Part shown: in pieces, positions 35,856 to 48,166 of the stretch | How the letters are laid out: each line of letters starts with the position of its first letter | Numbering within the stretch: position 1 is the stretch's first letter | NCBI RefSeq assembly: GCF_014898055.3 | Contig: NW_023603184.1 | Location: 107,498,615 to 107,562,614 of the forward strand | Origin: Talpa occidentalis | Taxonomy: Eukaryota > Chordata > Mammalia > Eulipotyphla > Talpidae | DNA: 64,000 nt | Direction: 5' to 3' | Translations under genes and position numbers: made by a program | Notes under the pieces: generated by a model | The model's input: the letters and a program-made list of their open reading frames with translations, nothing else | Databases searched by the model: none | What the model was told of the DNA's origin: nothing

Positions 35856-37463
35856 GTGAGCATGACAGTAGTATTTAAGATGGACACTAGATCGTGACAT
35901 GGCCTTGCACATGTACTTGGGACCTTTTCACCACTATCACTTATTTATTCATTGAACCATTCATTTATTTCTCTATTGACTCAGCAGTAGTTGAGTCTTC
36001 TACACCAGGTAGAGCAGTATCCAGATAATCATAAGAATAGCTCAACAAAAAGATCCCCATAGATGTTTTTCAACAAAAAGCTTTGTCCCAGCCCCAACCC
36101 AGAATTTTCCAAATGCCTGCAAAGTCATGAATTCTCTTTCTGCTACATGCAGAATCACTTCTCACCAAGTGTTTTTACCGCTTTATTGCTATTATTCTGT
36201 AACACAAAGTATCTTTTAAACTGAAAAATAAGAGGATAAATTATAGGGACACCTGGAAATGCTTGGGGTCATAACCTGGAGTTTGCCCAATATAATTTTG
36301 ATCTCATACAGAGTATGAGATGGACTCATAATACAGCACTTTTCATACCTTCTGGTTCTTTTTTAAAATTATTCTTTGGGCCTCAGCAGACCTCTCCCGT
36401 TTCGCCCACTGCTCCACTCAGCAGTGTATTTCAGTAGATCCACCTGTTCTGCTCCCCATTCTGTCTCTGGTGAATCTTCTCATTCCCCATACCTCTGGCC
36501 TACACCTCAGTTCTTGTATGCATAAATAGATTAAAAAAACAAATAAAATAAAATACTTACACAGTTCTGTACCCACACTGACTATCCTTACAGAATTTAT
36601 TTTACTTTTTCCAACATTATACATGCCATACAATGCCATCCAAGATGGTTTTCACTTTCCAGTGCCTTTGTGGTTTTATCTATCTTCTGCCAAACTATTC
36701 CCAGCATTGAATGTTCTACTATTTAATTCTCTTATACCCCTCCCTCTCTCTGGAACATGTAGTCTCACTGTTTGACATTCAAATTTATCAATACACAGCC
36801 TCTAAAATGCATATCATATTGTAACCCTATACTTTATTCTACTTTGAAATTTAAATATTTGCAAATCATTGTTGGGTCTGCTTTTTCTTTCTCAATACTA
36901 TTTCAATATTCGCTTTCTGAGTTTCATTTACTATTCATTTCCTTCCTATGGCATTGTGTAATGTTCCCCAGCTGTTACCTTTTCCTTTTTTCCTCAGTTT
37001 TACTCTCTCCCACAAAACAGGAAAACTCCTCCCCTCTCAGTCTGTTCTAAAAATAGGTGGAGAACAGCCAGTTACCATCCTCCATTCGCTAACATTTAAC
37101 AAGTACTTTTTGAGAATATGGAAAAGGATGACTTGGGATGCCCAGCTGTGTAACCCTGGACTCTCCAGTCTTCCTGAAAATACCAAGTTGTAGACCCCAA
37201 AACCAAATCACTCTCCCCTTACCCCTAGCCTTCATTCTCATGTTTTTCATGATAACTCAGTTCACTTGCACTAAAAGTATATTCACTGATGGGCCGGCAG
37301 AGGCAGTGTAGACTGGGGCAGGGGTGAAGGGCTATTATCAGGGCAGTGCTGTTTACTCTGTTATGTTCACAGCAGCCAGAAAGTCATTTTATCCTTTTGA
37401 GATTATCTTTTTCTCTGAGAAGAAGATGATGGACAAAAAGATTAATAACTGCATTCTGCTTAG
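35856..37463 (+). other. OSBPL6: OSBPL6 intron with a truncated SINE
   Basis: The 1.6-kb intron holds a rearranged SINE at about 36379-36545 and otherwise nothing I recognise. Confidence 0.75.
36379..36545 (+). mobile_element. SINE copy with internal deletion, sense
   Basis: GGGCCTCAGCAGACCTCTCC fuses the first few bases of the SINE to its middle block, so the tRNA-like part with boxes A and B is missing. The 3' part (CTCAGCAGTGTATTTCAGTA, GTCTCTGGTGAATCTTCTCA, TGTATGCATAAATAG) is present. No clear TSD. Confidence 0.8.
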
Positions 37464-37586
37464 ATTTTTGGAAGAAGGAAATTTAGAAGCTGCAGCGGCA
37501 GAAAAGCAAAGAGTAGAAGAACTCCAGAGATCTCGAAGACGATACATGGAAGAAAACAACCTTGAACATATACCAAAATTTTTTAA
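37464..37586 (+). CDS. OSBPL6: OSBPL6 coding exon n (ORD, PI4P-contact helix)
   Basis: The acceptor is TTCTGCTTAG and the donor TTAA|GTAAGT. The 123-bp exon completes Arg and reads FLEEGNLEAAAAEKQRVEEL, QRSRRRYMEENNLEHIPKFF plus two bases of Lys. KQRVEELQR (from 37504) has the Lys-x3-Glu-x3-Arg spacing that contacts PI4P phosphates in other ORDs (family knowledge). RRRYMEEN then HxPKFF is the standard ORP C-terminal helix. It enters and leaves in the same phase, so skipping would preserve the frame. Confidence 0.98.
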
Positions 37587-38590
37587 GTAAGTCAGTTCAT
37601 TCCTATAACACATTCACATGTTGCAAATGGTTGGCACAAGCAATGAGAAACTCCAGGTAAAAAAGAAAATGAAGGCTCATTTTGAGTCCAGGGAATGTGA
37701 AGATTAGAAAAATTAAACTGATGTTGGTAACTTTGGTTTTGGCAGTGAGATACTGAATCCGATTTTGTACTTGTAAAAAAATTATAGTTGCAAAAATAAA
37801 TTCCCCATAACAACTCTTTTTCTTTCGTGGAGGCAGCAAAAAGAGGTGTGTGTTCTTGCCCAGAGCACTCTTGGGCCTTAGCTACACCCTTTAGAATGGT
37901 GGAAACTTGTTCCCACTCCCTCCGTCAGAGACTGGCTGGGATCCTGTGCCCACAGAAGTCATTCCAATTTCATTAGTATTTAATTTTATTTTTGTCACCC
38001 AGATTTGGTTGTGGTGTGATTATTACAGGATTATTTGCAGGATTATGTACACAACACACAAATTAATATGCAGTTTCCAAATCATCTGCTGCCATCTTGA
38101 CCAGGACAAAACAGCACAGAATAGCATTCAGATCCTTCATAGTTTCCATCTCATGACCTCCCTGGGTTGAAGAGCAACCCTTTACATGTCAAAAGTGGGC
38201 TCTTTGCATACAGATCCTGCAGCGGTCCCTAAAGTTACTAGGGTTACTTGCTTCTCCCCAAAAGTGAAGGAGATTGATCTGGGTCTGGGGGTGAAGGCTT
38301 TAGTTGCAGTCTTTCTGCACACTACTTGGGGGCACTTTACTCCCCCTCACACCTGGAGATGATTTATTTCTGCCTGAGGTTCCTCTCCCCATGACCCTAC
38401 GCACTTCCATTGCAAACATTTAACAGCAAAAATGAGTTTGTTTCTGGACTAATGAGTCAAGTCATCAAAAAGCAGATAGGACACTAACTGATTTCAAGTA
38501 CAGCTTATGCATGCATTTATTTACAGGACAGTGTCCAGTTAGGTCATTTTGATATTATATGTGTTTGATATTATTTTTATGTTTTCACAG
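37587..38590 (+). other. OSBPL6: OSBPL6 last intron (1.0 kb)
   Basis: No recognised repeats; the acceptor is GTTTTCACAG. Confidence 0.85.
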
Positions 38591-38699
38591 GAAAGTGATT
38601 GATGCCAATCAAAGAGAAGCCTGGGTTTCTAATGACACCTATTGGGAGCTGCGAAAGGACCCTGGGTTTAGCAAAGTAGACAGCCCTGTTCTTTGGTAA
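38591..38699 (+). CDS. OSBPL6: OSBPL6 final coding exon o with stop codon
   Basis: The exon completes Lys and reads KVIDANQREAWVSNDTYWEL and RKDPGFSKVDSPVLW, then TAA at 38697-38699. The C-terminus FSKVDSPVLW agrees with the ORP6 end as I remember it. All 15 exons together give 1,893 coding bases, exactly 631 codons including the stop, with no internal stop or frame conflict, so the gene appears functional. Human ORP6 has more than 900 residues, so about two thirds is present here. Confidence 0.98.
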
Positions 38700-39253
38700 A
38701 ACGAATGTAGAGCTAGCCAACATATCACGCTCTGAATGAATAAATAACTATGCACAAGTATGTTTCTTAGAGCTCCGCGTGGTTTCCGGGTCAATTAAAA
38801 ACCGATCATTTGCTTTTCTATTCATCTTTATAATGGACTTTCAGAAGTGCATTAGACAAGGCCCCTGACCACTTTCGGATCCTTTCTGTTTTGCTGCAAC
38901 CATATTCCTTAAAAACATCCACACCTTCCTCGAAAAGCAGAATAAAAGGAGCAGAATATAAAACCCAAAGTCTGAAGAGTTTGTAAAGAAAAAATGAACT
39001 GTAACTGGTGCTTAAAGCTGATCCAGAAAGTGTAAAGCAACATGACATAAACCACGTGTTCGGTCCTTTTTCGGGAAGCACTATCCCCTTACCGTAGGAG
39101 CTGCTGGCCACGGCAGGCGGCCAGCTCAGATCTCCAGAGTGTCTGTTAGATGTGGTGTACTTGTGCTGGCCTTGTCAAAAAAGACGTGATGCTTCTCAGA
39201 ACCTGTTCCATCTGTACGCCATTGTTCATGCCTTAAGAAATGCGAAGATGTAC

Positions 39254-39259
39254 AATAAA
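39254..39259 (+). terminator. OSBPL6: Proximal polyadenylation signal AATAAA
   Basis: The hexamer lies 555 bases after the stop codon. The following 25-35 bases (CATTTTGTAAATGTGTACTC) include TG-rich text that could act as the downstream element. Confidence 0.7.
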
Positions 39260-42206
39260 TCATTTTGTAAATGTGTACTCATAGGTTTATGTGAAGGACA
39301 GGTCTTTTGAATCCCAGCATGATTCACTTTATAGGGTCAGAGCAATTGTGAGACTAACTTCAGTGGATTGAAAAGGTAAACAACATGCACGTTATTTCAA
39401 TCAGTTTACCTGGATGGGTTGCTATCTCGGACGTCCAGAGGCTAAAAGGAAAGGTGCACTAAGTAGATCTCTGTATTCACATTGTTCCTCAAGTTCTGTT
39501 CCCGCACTCCTTCCTCTCCCACCTAACCTTAGAGTGTGCCCTGTTATTTGGCAAAATCTGTATTTGATTTGAACACTTGGCATCAGTGTTAAAATCTTGG
39601 AAGGAAGTAACAAAGAGCTGATGGTATTTCTGTTTCTGTGTGGGCTTAGGAGTAATGTAAGCATTAACTATTTTTGAGTGAAGTATAGTGTAACCCAAGT
39701 CGCTATTTTCTGCCCAACCCATTGGCACTAGAGGAATTTCACTGGGAACAGAAGCAAGAATGCTAGTAGCTAATTTGCATTGTTTAAATGAGTTCTATGC
39801 AAAGTCATATTTTATATTTTCATCAAGTGATTCAGTAGGATACATGACCACATATAAAGCATTTACCTTGCTATTGGCAGAAATATAAAATTTAAGCTCC
39901 ATCCCAACAAAAAAAAAGGGGGCGGGGGAAGGTTGCAGAAATATGTTTTGCATACTTCAAGAATTGTGTTTTCCCCCATTAATATACAGAGACTTTTGTA
40001 GGAAACTTGCATCAGTATTCCTGAGTTTCTGCACGTGGGTGACTATATAAATGCCTGTATATTTTTTGAAAATCTCCTTAGAGATTTTCCTAGAAAATTA
40101 TAAAATTACATATATTTTATTCTTAGTTAGGTTTTTATTCTAGATTCTTACCATCAGATTTTAAATGTTATTTTAAGCTCTGATAACAAGGTCACTACAT
40201 TTTACATTTCGTTATGCGGTGTTGATTTTGGTGTTACTTCTCAAAAAAGCATTCCTTATTGTGGCTAATACACTGTCAAACCAAAACTGCTGAGAGCCAA
40301 GGGAAACTCAGAAGTGTCCACTAGGTGGAGCAATGTTGTAGTTACCCTAAAATGCCACCGTCCTTTTATCTGAGTCCATGCATTATATGTACGTACCATT
40401 GGTTAAGAATGAAATTTCATTCTCAATTAAATTCCCTTCTGCATCTTCAGACCCAAGCATTCCACTTTAGTGGCACCCTCCTATGCTTTTCAATGCCTTT
40501 ATTTCACCTCAATCTGTAGATGACTTACCCCACAATAATAAAATTTTTCCTTTATTGATTCATTTTCTGCTCATTCATCTTGACATCCTTTTATCTGCAT
40601 AATGAGATACATGCTTCTGATTTTAATTATAATTAAATTAGAATTATATTGCCATCCTCATAGGAGTCTTTTCCCACAACTGGTAAAGCTTTAAACACTA
40701 TTTAAAGTGGCCCATCTCTGTACTTATTAGCATTTCTCTGAACACTCTCAAGATATTTAGCCTAAAGATTAGAAAAGAATCCTGCCAAGTATAGGTACTG
40801 CATGTACAAAAGTGGGAAGGTGAGACATCAGGCAGCTGAAAGAGGACCCAGGTCCATCAGGGAATCAACTGCTACACCTAGTAGTAGAGATGATTAGCTA
40901 GTAGATTCAAAGATTAGCATATAGAGATGACTTTGACTAGTTAATAAGTTCAAGCTGTATGAATGAACTAGGTGCAAGTTGATCAGAGCTAACCTGAAAC
41001 TCTGGTTAGAATTTCAAGATGAGATGAGAAGAATATCAAATTAATTTAAATCAATACATTTTATGATTTCCCAATTTAGAATCTTTTGAGTTTCAGATAC
41101 CCTGATTAGATTTCCAGTTCAAGTGATAATTAAGTTTTAGCTACTACTTTTATCGTAGCTGACTCACAAAACTCTTCCTCAATGCTCCTAGGTTTTACTT
41201 TTTTATTTATATGGTGGTTATGAAATTGTGAGACTTCTTTTGTTTGGAATTTTCATCTACATAATGTTGGAGCTTTTGGGACTGGCTTTAAAAAGCAAAA
41301 GGAGAGACTAAATATTAGCTCACTCTTGAAAAATCTGATTGATTTCTTCAAATATTTTATAAATCTTTTCATTTCAAGGGAACTTTCCTCAATTTTTCCC
41401 CTAAAATGACTTAGGTTAGAGGAGGGCTTATGTCTTTATACTTACCTATGGTTATTGCTAAGCTCCTTCATCTTTTGGAGTTGGCTACTAAAGACAGCAA
41501 TAATAAGTGAAATTGGTCCTGTAGATGTGACTAGACTGAACAGGTCGATGGCACAGGCCAGACATGTGGGAGCCAACCAGAAACTAATTATTTTGATTCC
41601 ATATGCTGTCACCTAGGGTGCAAATTTACTCTCAGATTTTGCTATTTTACTGGGTTTTTTTAAATTAAGTCACTATTTTCATGGATTCCTCTAAAATACC
41701 CCATAATTTCTAGGCAATTGTAAAAGTAAACCTCATTTGAGATACTTTTTAGTACTACATGTCAATTATATGTGAGAAAAAATTGCCAAATGTATTTTCT
41801 GGGATAAAGAAACTGAGGGATTTTCAAAACAAGGGATGCCAGGTTGGCTGTTTACCAAGCCTTTTGCTCCTCTTGATTATTCTGGCCCCATGTTTTTCAG
41901 CAATACCACTAATCAATCCTTAACTCCCACCCCAGGGTGCAGTGGGGGGCAGAGCTAAAGAGGAAACTGATAAAACTGTTTTGCTTAGTTCTGGTTACAG
42001 CTGTGAATGGAGATGAGTTTATAATCATAATCTAATGTACATTTTTGTTACTACCTTGTGGATTTTAATTATCCATCTTGTCTAATCTTGTTCTCTGTCA
42101 TCCTAGATAATGAAGTGTTTGTGGGAGCGGAGCTCCACACATACCAGGGGGTGTAATAAATGTTTGCACTTGGCTTGAGTTGGTATATTATGAATGTGGC
42201 ATAGTA

Positions 42207-42212
42207 AATAAA
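42207..42212 (+). terminator. OSBPL6: Candidate distal polyadenylation signal AATAAA
   Basis: AATAAA within ATAGTAAATAAAGTTTGTGT, followed by GT-rich sequence. A second hexamer lies 52 bases upstream (42155-42160, GTGTAATAAATGTTTGC). The pair is a good candidate for the end of a long 3'UTR, without transcript support. Confidence 0.5.
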
Positions 42213-42235
42213 GTTTGTGTACAAAGTATTAGTTT

Positions 42236-45200
42236 ATTTCTATGGGAGCCATTATCTTCAGATATATAAAATGTATCTAATTAAACAATTATGAATCTAT
42301 TTTGTGCTCTAGAAATGTTCTTTTGGGGGGAAAGATAAAAAATTTCATTGGAGCTAAAATTAAAATGTTTGGGTTTGTTTTTTTTTTCTTTCAAAAAGCT
42401 TCCCAGTCATTTAGAAATACTGCAGGTCAAACCAGATTTGATCTAAGTTTTCACTGAATTTCTTTTGTAAAATTGATTGATTTAAACTGTACGTTGCATG
42501 AATCATTGTTAAATCTGACTTTGTTTAACTTTAATACCTAATTGTACAAGCATACTGAATTGTAAGATCTTTACTGCAGCCTTTGCTTTTAAAGAAAGTG
42601 ACAAATTGTTTAAGAAAAAATTTAGTTTTAATTCTTCTTCTGAAAATGAGATCTAAAAACGAATAATTTTTTTAAAAACTGCTGTGATGAACCAGCACGT
42701 CCAGCATCTTAAGCAAATGAAGCCCCATGACATAGGCAACTCAGGTGACCAGGCAGTGAAGAAGTTACTTGTCAGCCATAGTCATCCTTTTGTTTTCCAA
42801 AACAGCTGTCAAACCTGAATCATTTTTCCTTCCTTCTGATCCTTGTCTAGTAAGGGACAGGGATAAACATGTCTATTTTGCACTGCGCCATTGCTTGTAA
42901 AATATGCACCATTTATGCACAGTTGCAAGGTGATAGCGATATGGGAGCCACTACATTAAATTTCCCATGGAACACTACTAAATGTTCATGGAGTAAAGTG
43001 TACCTCCTACCTACATATTATTAGTTTCTCAATAGTTATCTCAATAGGAAAGCATAAAACAATGCATTATTTTCTGTGAATTCTTTTTATCATGCCTTCC
43101 TTCTAAATATAAATTAGGACAATAGTGGAGAAAAGAATATTGAATTCAGAAAAGGTATAATCCTATTTCCATTTCACCTGTTTCTTTTAGCTAATAGGGT
43201 AAAAAGCTGAATTTCTTCATGCTGTTGAAAGAGACAATAACGCTGAAACAATTCTTTTATCTTGGACACCTAACTCCCTGGCCCTCTTAATTATTGTCAT
43301 CTAGTTAATTCTTTAGGCAATAAAATAGTTGCCAGAAACTTTTTTCCAGCCATTTCAATCTTAGTTAAAAGCTTTATTGAGCTGACATACAATAAGCTTT
43401 ACAAATATGAACTGTACAATCTGATACATTTGGATGTATGTATACATCTTTTACACCACACTGTTACCACAGGGAACATACCTATCATCACCAAACATTT
43501 CTCCTGCCCCTTCAGACTTCCTCTTCCTGTCTCCAGCCTCTCTCCTCCCTCCTCTCCCCAAACAATTGTTGATCTGCTTTACTCACTTTCTAAAATGTGT
43601 ATATTGGCTTGTATTGTTGCATATGGATTTTTCTAGAAGGCTGTATATATTTTGGTTAGATATATGCCTCCAAATTCCCCCATGTCACTTCCCTAGTGTC
43701 CACTATCAAATAATACTATTTTATGAGAAGGAGGATCTCATTAAGCTACAGTTCTGGTAGCCCAGTAAAAATTTTAGTTTTGAAATACCTAGAAAACAAT
43801 AAACTGGTTTTCATGTCAAAATGGTCCTGTAAGTTAATGAATTCATTTCCTCTTTGGTGGGTCCAAAATAGTAACACTGAATTTGCTGGTAGCACCGAGG
43901 AAGCCCTGGGAAGTGTCTCTTGTTTGTCACGAATCACTGCAAAGTCATATGAACCCAGAATGACTGCTCTTGAAATGATGTTCTGATTTGACCAGGGAAG
44001 CTGTTGTGCAGAGTTACTTCTTATTTGCCTTGGCAGCCACACTTGTGTCACAAACATTGAAACTCCCAGTGCTCAAGAAAGCTGCTTTTCCATATCTTCT
44101 ATTGCCTTCACTCTGCATCTGGAAACAAAGTTGCTAAACCTAAGGAAAAGACATGGAAATGAAGTATCCTTAGTCACTGAGCTGCCATTAGGGGCTGTGC
44201 TAGTGGAAAGCTGATTCCTCAAATGCCCACCCTCACTGCCTGTTGCTCAGAAGTAGAAAAATTTCCAGAAACTCTCAATAGAGCATGATTGACATTAAAT
44301 GCTAATGAAAAGAAAAGGCAAGAATGAATAACAGAGAAGTGGAATCGGGGGTGGAAAAGTAGGTTCCCTGGGTGGGGCTGGTTCTCATGTTCCTTGGGGA
44401 TGTAAGGACAGGTGCAGGGGCCTAAGGGATGTCTTGGTTTACAGGCAGAGCCCCTCCAAAAGCCCTGAGCGCAGATCACGGTGTGGGCCTAGAATCTGTG
44501 TTTTAGAAAGCATCCTCCATACCCAGGGAATTGTAAGGGAAGTGGGGAATATCTGAGCTTGCCCTAGCCTAATCACCTCCTCCCTTATCTTTGTCCTGGC
44601 CTCAGCCTTTGGTGTTTGGGGTTTTTCTCATTCAGTAGTTGGTGAGAAAGTCTGGTTCAAAAGCCAGTAACTGACTAGAGCTCAGTGTTCTGTGTAAGGC
44701 TCTGCCTGGCTTGAGTTCTTGTCACTTCCGTGGCTTCTGTCCTGATGCCAGTGCTATGATAGGAGTTCAAGTGTGGGAAGGGCAGAGCTCTATTACCTAA
44801 AAGATGAGATTGTTTTGAGGAGAATGTGAAAGTATCTCTACCCCACCCCTGACCCTACCTTTCCATCCCCTCCTGGACCTGGGCAGTGTCTCTAAGTGGA
44901 TTTTTTAAATTGGTTAATGGGGTCCAGTCTGGCAGGGAACCCCATAGAGAAATTCCAAGGTAAAGCTCATTCTTGATCACCTGTCTGGCAATTTTTTGAC
45001 CAGGGATAGCTGCATATTCTTCATCCAGGTCAGTTTCTTCCCTGAAAATAATATATTTCCAAAAAAAATTTTGAAAATCTTCCACTGTGAAATTTCTCTG
45101 CTTATAATTGAAGGTGTAAAGGCAGAAGCCATGTACTGTTATCATACGCTCTTTGAGATAGAAAAATTAAATTGTATCATATATTAAGTATAGAATTTCA

Positions 45201-45938
45201 AGCAACTTTCTACAGACAAAAATAGCTTGTAGTTAAATTTCCTAATGAAAATAAAAATTCACTGAAAAAAAGGTCTAATTTGTGCCACCTCAAAATAAGA
45301 ATTGTGCCTCTTCAATGAATGTTGTATACAAGAATGTTACATTTGTAAGAGCACAGGAAATTCAATAAATTTTAAATAACCTATATAAAGTGGTTTGGGG
45401 TTTTTTGTATATTCTAATGCTCTTTCCACAAAATTAGCAAATATTTTGATCTCTTGCAAATAGAAGGTAAAGGAGATTGAGTACTTATTCTGACTACATT
45501 ACCAGCTGCTTCCTTTTTTCATATAATAACTAAGTTGTTACTGTTTTCAAATCCAATTCTAAGATATAGGAATTTTCCCTGAATTTTGAACTTATTTATA
45601 TTAAAAAGCTTAGAAAGCTGGTTTCCATTGACTTTTGCTTCTAGATTATGGGAATAAAGTTTCAGTTCATAAAAACCACAATGAACTCAAGATGCTTCCA
45701 TTGCTGGTCTCCTGGGAAAGCCTTGGGGATTAATTCACTCATCCAGTAGTTCTCCCTCCAGAAAGAGAGTTTTCAGAGTAAAATTTTTGTCACTGATGCC
45801 ATTAAAAGAGCTTTTCTTTTTGCTAACCATTGGGGGAAATTTGCCAAACTGCAAACTCATGAATTACATTAGTGATTTTAGAGGGATCTTGAGTTCACCT
45901 TCTTAAGTTACAATATACTCAAAACCTAGATCTGTAAT
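42236..45938 (+). other. Intergenic, with an old L1 3' end
   Basis: No gene is recognised. An antisense L1 3' end lies at about 43365-43720. The minus-strand open frame 44855-45145 has a varied amino-acid composition, but I cannot match it to a family and no other evidence supports it as a gene. Confidence 0.65.
43365..43720 (-). mobile_element. Old L1 3'-end fragment, antisense
   Basis: AGCTTTATTGAGCTGACATA, then GATACATTTGGATGTATGTA and CCATCACC-like text (CTATCATCACCAAACATTTC) follow the usual order of an antisense L1M 3' end. It is diverged, and the right edge is uncertain. Confidence 0.65.
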
Positions 45939-46381
45939 TGTACCAGTCTCCCATTGGTGCTATTAAAAATTACCACAAATTCAGTGACTTAGCACAATAG
46001 ATACTTATTCTCTTATAGTTCTTGAGGACAGAAGTCCAAAATGAGCCATAAATGGTTAAAATTATGGTGTTGACAAACCTGGTTTTTGGAGGTTCCAGGG
46101 GAGAATCTGTTCCCGGTGGCTGCCTGCATTCATTGACCTGTGGCCACATTGCTCTAATCTTTGTTCTGTAGTCTCCTTGCTTTCTCCTCTTCTGTAGTGA
46201 AATCTCCTGCCTCTTATATAAGAACACCTGTGATTACATTGAAGGCCACCCAGATAAGCCAAGATAATCTCCCCATCTCAAAATTTTTAATATACTCATA
46301 TCTGTGAATTCCTTTTGCCACAGAAGGCAACATTCACAAATTCTAGGAATCTTTAGGGCCATTCCTCAACCTACCACAGTG
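45939..46381 (-). mobile_element. MaLR (MLT1-type) LTR, antisense
   Basis: On the plus strand the order CAGTCTCCCATTGGTGCTAT, ACTTATTCTCTTATAGTTCT, GAGGACAGAAGTCCAAAATG and GAAGGCCACCCAGATAAGCC mirrors the reverse complement of MLT1/MST LTRs, which carry 'ctcacagttctggaggctggaagtcca' and so on. On its own strand it begins near CACTGTGGTAGGTTGAGGAA. It is an ancient non-autonomous ERV3-class LTR. Confidence 0.75.
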
Positions 46382-47445
46382 GTATTTGCAAGGCAAGAGG
46401 AGGTAAATTGCACAATGGAAATGCAGAGGAAGTAAAAAAGCTGTCACTAAACAGTTGGAATCGAATGTTAGCCAGTTGTTAAAGTTGAGACATATGAAAT
46501 TATTCTCTTACAATCTGTCACCTAAAACAGTGGTTGGCATACTGTAGGTATGCAAGAAATACTTAATGAATGGAGGAGTACAGATCCATTTGGGGATTGC
46601 AGATAGGAGAATATGAAAGTATCTGAAAAAAAATAACTGAAATTCTATCATTATAACACTAAAGTCATATAAGCAAGTATGTTTTGAAATCTTTTATAAA
46701 AAGAATTCTCCATTTCCACAAAAGTGACAAATTCAATTAAATGGGCAAATAAAACAGGTATCAAATTGGTGGGGGGGCAGGGAGAAAGGATCAGTAGTAT
46801 CCATTCCCAGGTAGATTCATCTAGTAAAGGATGGAGAAAATGGGAACACAGAAACCCAGGCTGGAAATGGGGCCATCCTTCATGATGGCTGCCTTTAGTT
46901 TTTTTGTTTTCCTTCAGGCTTTCCATCACGTACTGCATCTAATCATTCTTTGTATAATGGTCACTGACTAAAAGTATTGTTCTAAATCTAGATTCATGTT
47001 AGTGCAAATGACCTGAACAACCTCCAGTTTCAGTTGGCACTAAATAGACATGAAGTTGGAATAATGAAATCTTGTGTCAGAACAACCCTGATTTAAAGCA
47101 GCATGAAAGAATTTTCTAACATATTTAATTGAAGAAAAGAAAAAAAAATTTGCTTAAATTGGAAAAATCCAGTTGTTTATAAAATGCTTCTTTCAGCCCT
47201 CCTCTGTAAACAAACCTACCTTTTATTCTCATTGGCACACAGGTAACTTATTGCTTAAATGACTCATTCAAGATAAAAAGTAACTTTTTATGAAGCTTGC
47301 CCGGGGAGCAGGAGGAAAATGTCACTAAAACCCACAAGAAAGTCTGTGTAAATCATGAATAAAGCCCTTACCCCTAAGAATAAAAAGATGGTTGGGAAAC
47401 TCCTAAGAAGCTAGTACATGCCTCTACGCTTGGTTGTGGCATTAT
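46382..47445 (+). other. Intergenic, nothing recognised
   Basis: AT-rich single-copy-looking sequence. A G run lies at 46769-46777. I see no gene, RNA or identifiable repeat. Confidence 0.6.
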
Positions 47446-47458
47446 AGAAATACGAATA

Positions 47459-47775
47459 TTACTCAGCATTCAAAAAAGATAAACACATGCAATTTGCAGC
47501 AACGTGGATAGCACTGGAAGGGATCATGCTCAGAGAAATAAGCCAGAAAGAAAAAGAAAAATACCGGATGGTCTCACTCATAGCAGGAATCTAGAAAACT
47601 TAAATAAGGGACCAGGAAAATGAATAACTATAAGAAAGTGAAAATCAAAATCAACAAAAAACTATGAACCAGAGACACTCTATGGGGGATGGGGGCGGGT
47701 AGGGGAGGGATTGGAGTCAAAATAAGGGGGTTGCAATTGTATGGGTAATATAAAAATAAAATTTATTAAAAAAAA
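47459..47775 (+). mobile_element. 5'-truncated L1 (3' end), sense, with 13-bp TSD
   Basis: It starts within the end of ORF2 (ACTCAGCATTCAAAAAAGAT), continues GGATGGTCTCACTCATAGCA and a G-rich patch (GGGGGATGGGGGCGGGTAGG), and ends AATAAAATTTATTAAAAAAA. Repeats AGAAATACGAATA flank it at 47446-47458 and 47776-47788. It is the same L1 family as the antisense copy at 31366-31820 in the intron. Confidence 0.92.
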
Positions 47776-47788
47776 AGAAATACGAATA

Positions 47789-48107
47789 ATTGACGGGGAA
47801 GATGTTTTCTGTACTGAGAGGGGAGCTGGGGTGGCAAGCACCTGCCCAGGGGCACAATTGTCTGTCACCAGGAGCAGAAGACTGAACCCTTCTTCCCATT
47901 AAGAGTGGGTATTGTTTTGAAACAAAAATACTGTCAGTGAAAGAAAAATAAAAACAGGTATTTAAACAAGGTAGATAGGTTTTTCCTCTTACATTTTCCC
48001 TTGGCAAAAATCCATACATGTTTAGAGACTTAAAGAGCAGTTTTAAATGGTAACAGCTAAAGCAAATCTCTACGTATTTCTTACCATCCACACTACCTTT
48101 ATTCTTC

Positions 48108-48166
<59 letters not shown>

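Larger units (their letters stand above)
38700..42235 (+). other. OSBPL6: OSBPL6 3'UTR (proximal form to ~39280; possible long form to ~42235)
   Basis: No intron or repeat interrupts the sequence after the stop. The first AATAAA (39254-39259, in TACAATAAATCATTTTG) would give a ~0.57-kb 3'UTR. Further AATAAA at 42155 and 42207, the latter followed by GTTTGTGTAC, would give a ~3.5-kb 3'UTR. The absence of SINE, L1 and LTR insertions in 38.7-42.2 kb, against their abundance further downstream, fits a selectively retained transcribed region, but this is inference. ORP6 transcripts are reported in other mammals as miRNA targets; I did not verify sites. Confidence 0.6.

Noticed and set aside
47717..48091. 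124-codon minus-strand frame
   Set aside because: Runs over the L1 tail and AT-rich DNA; Phe/Tyr-rich low-complexity content.
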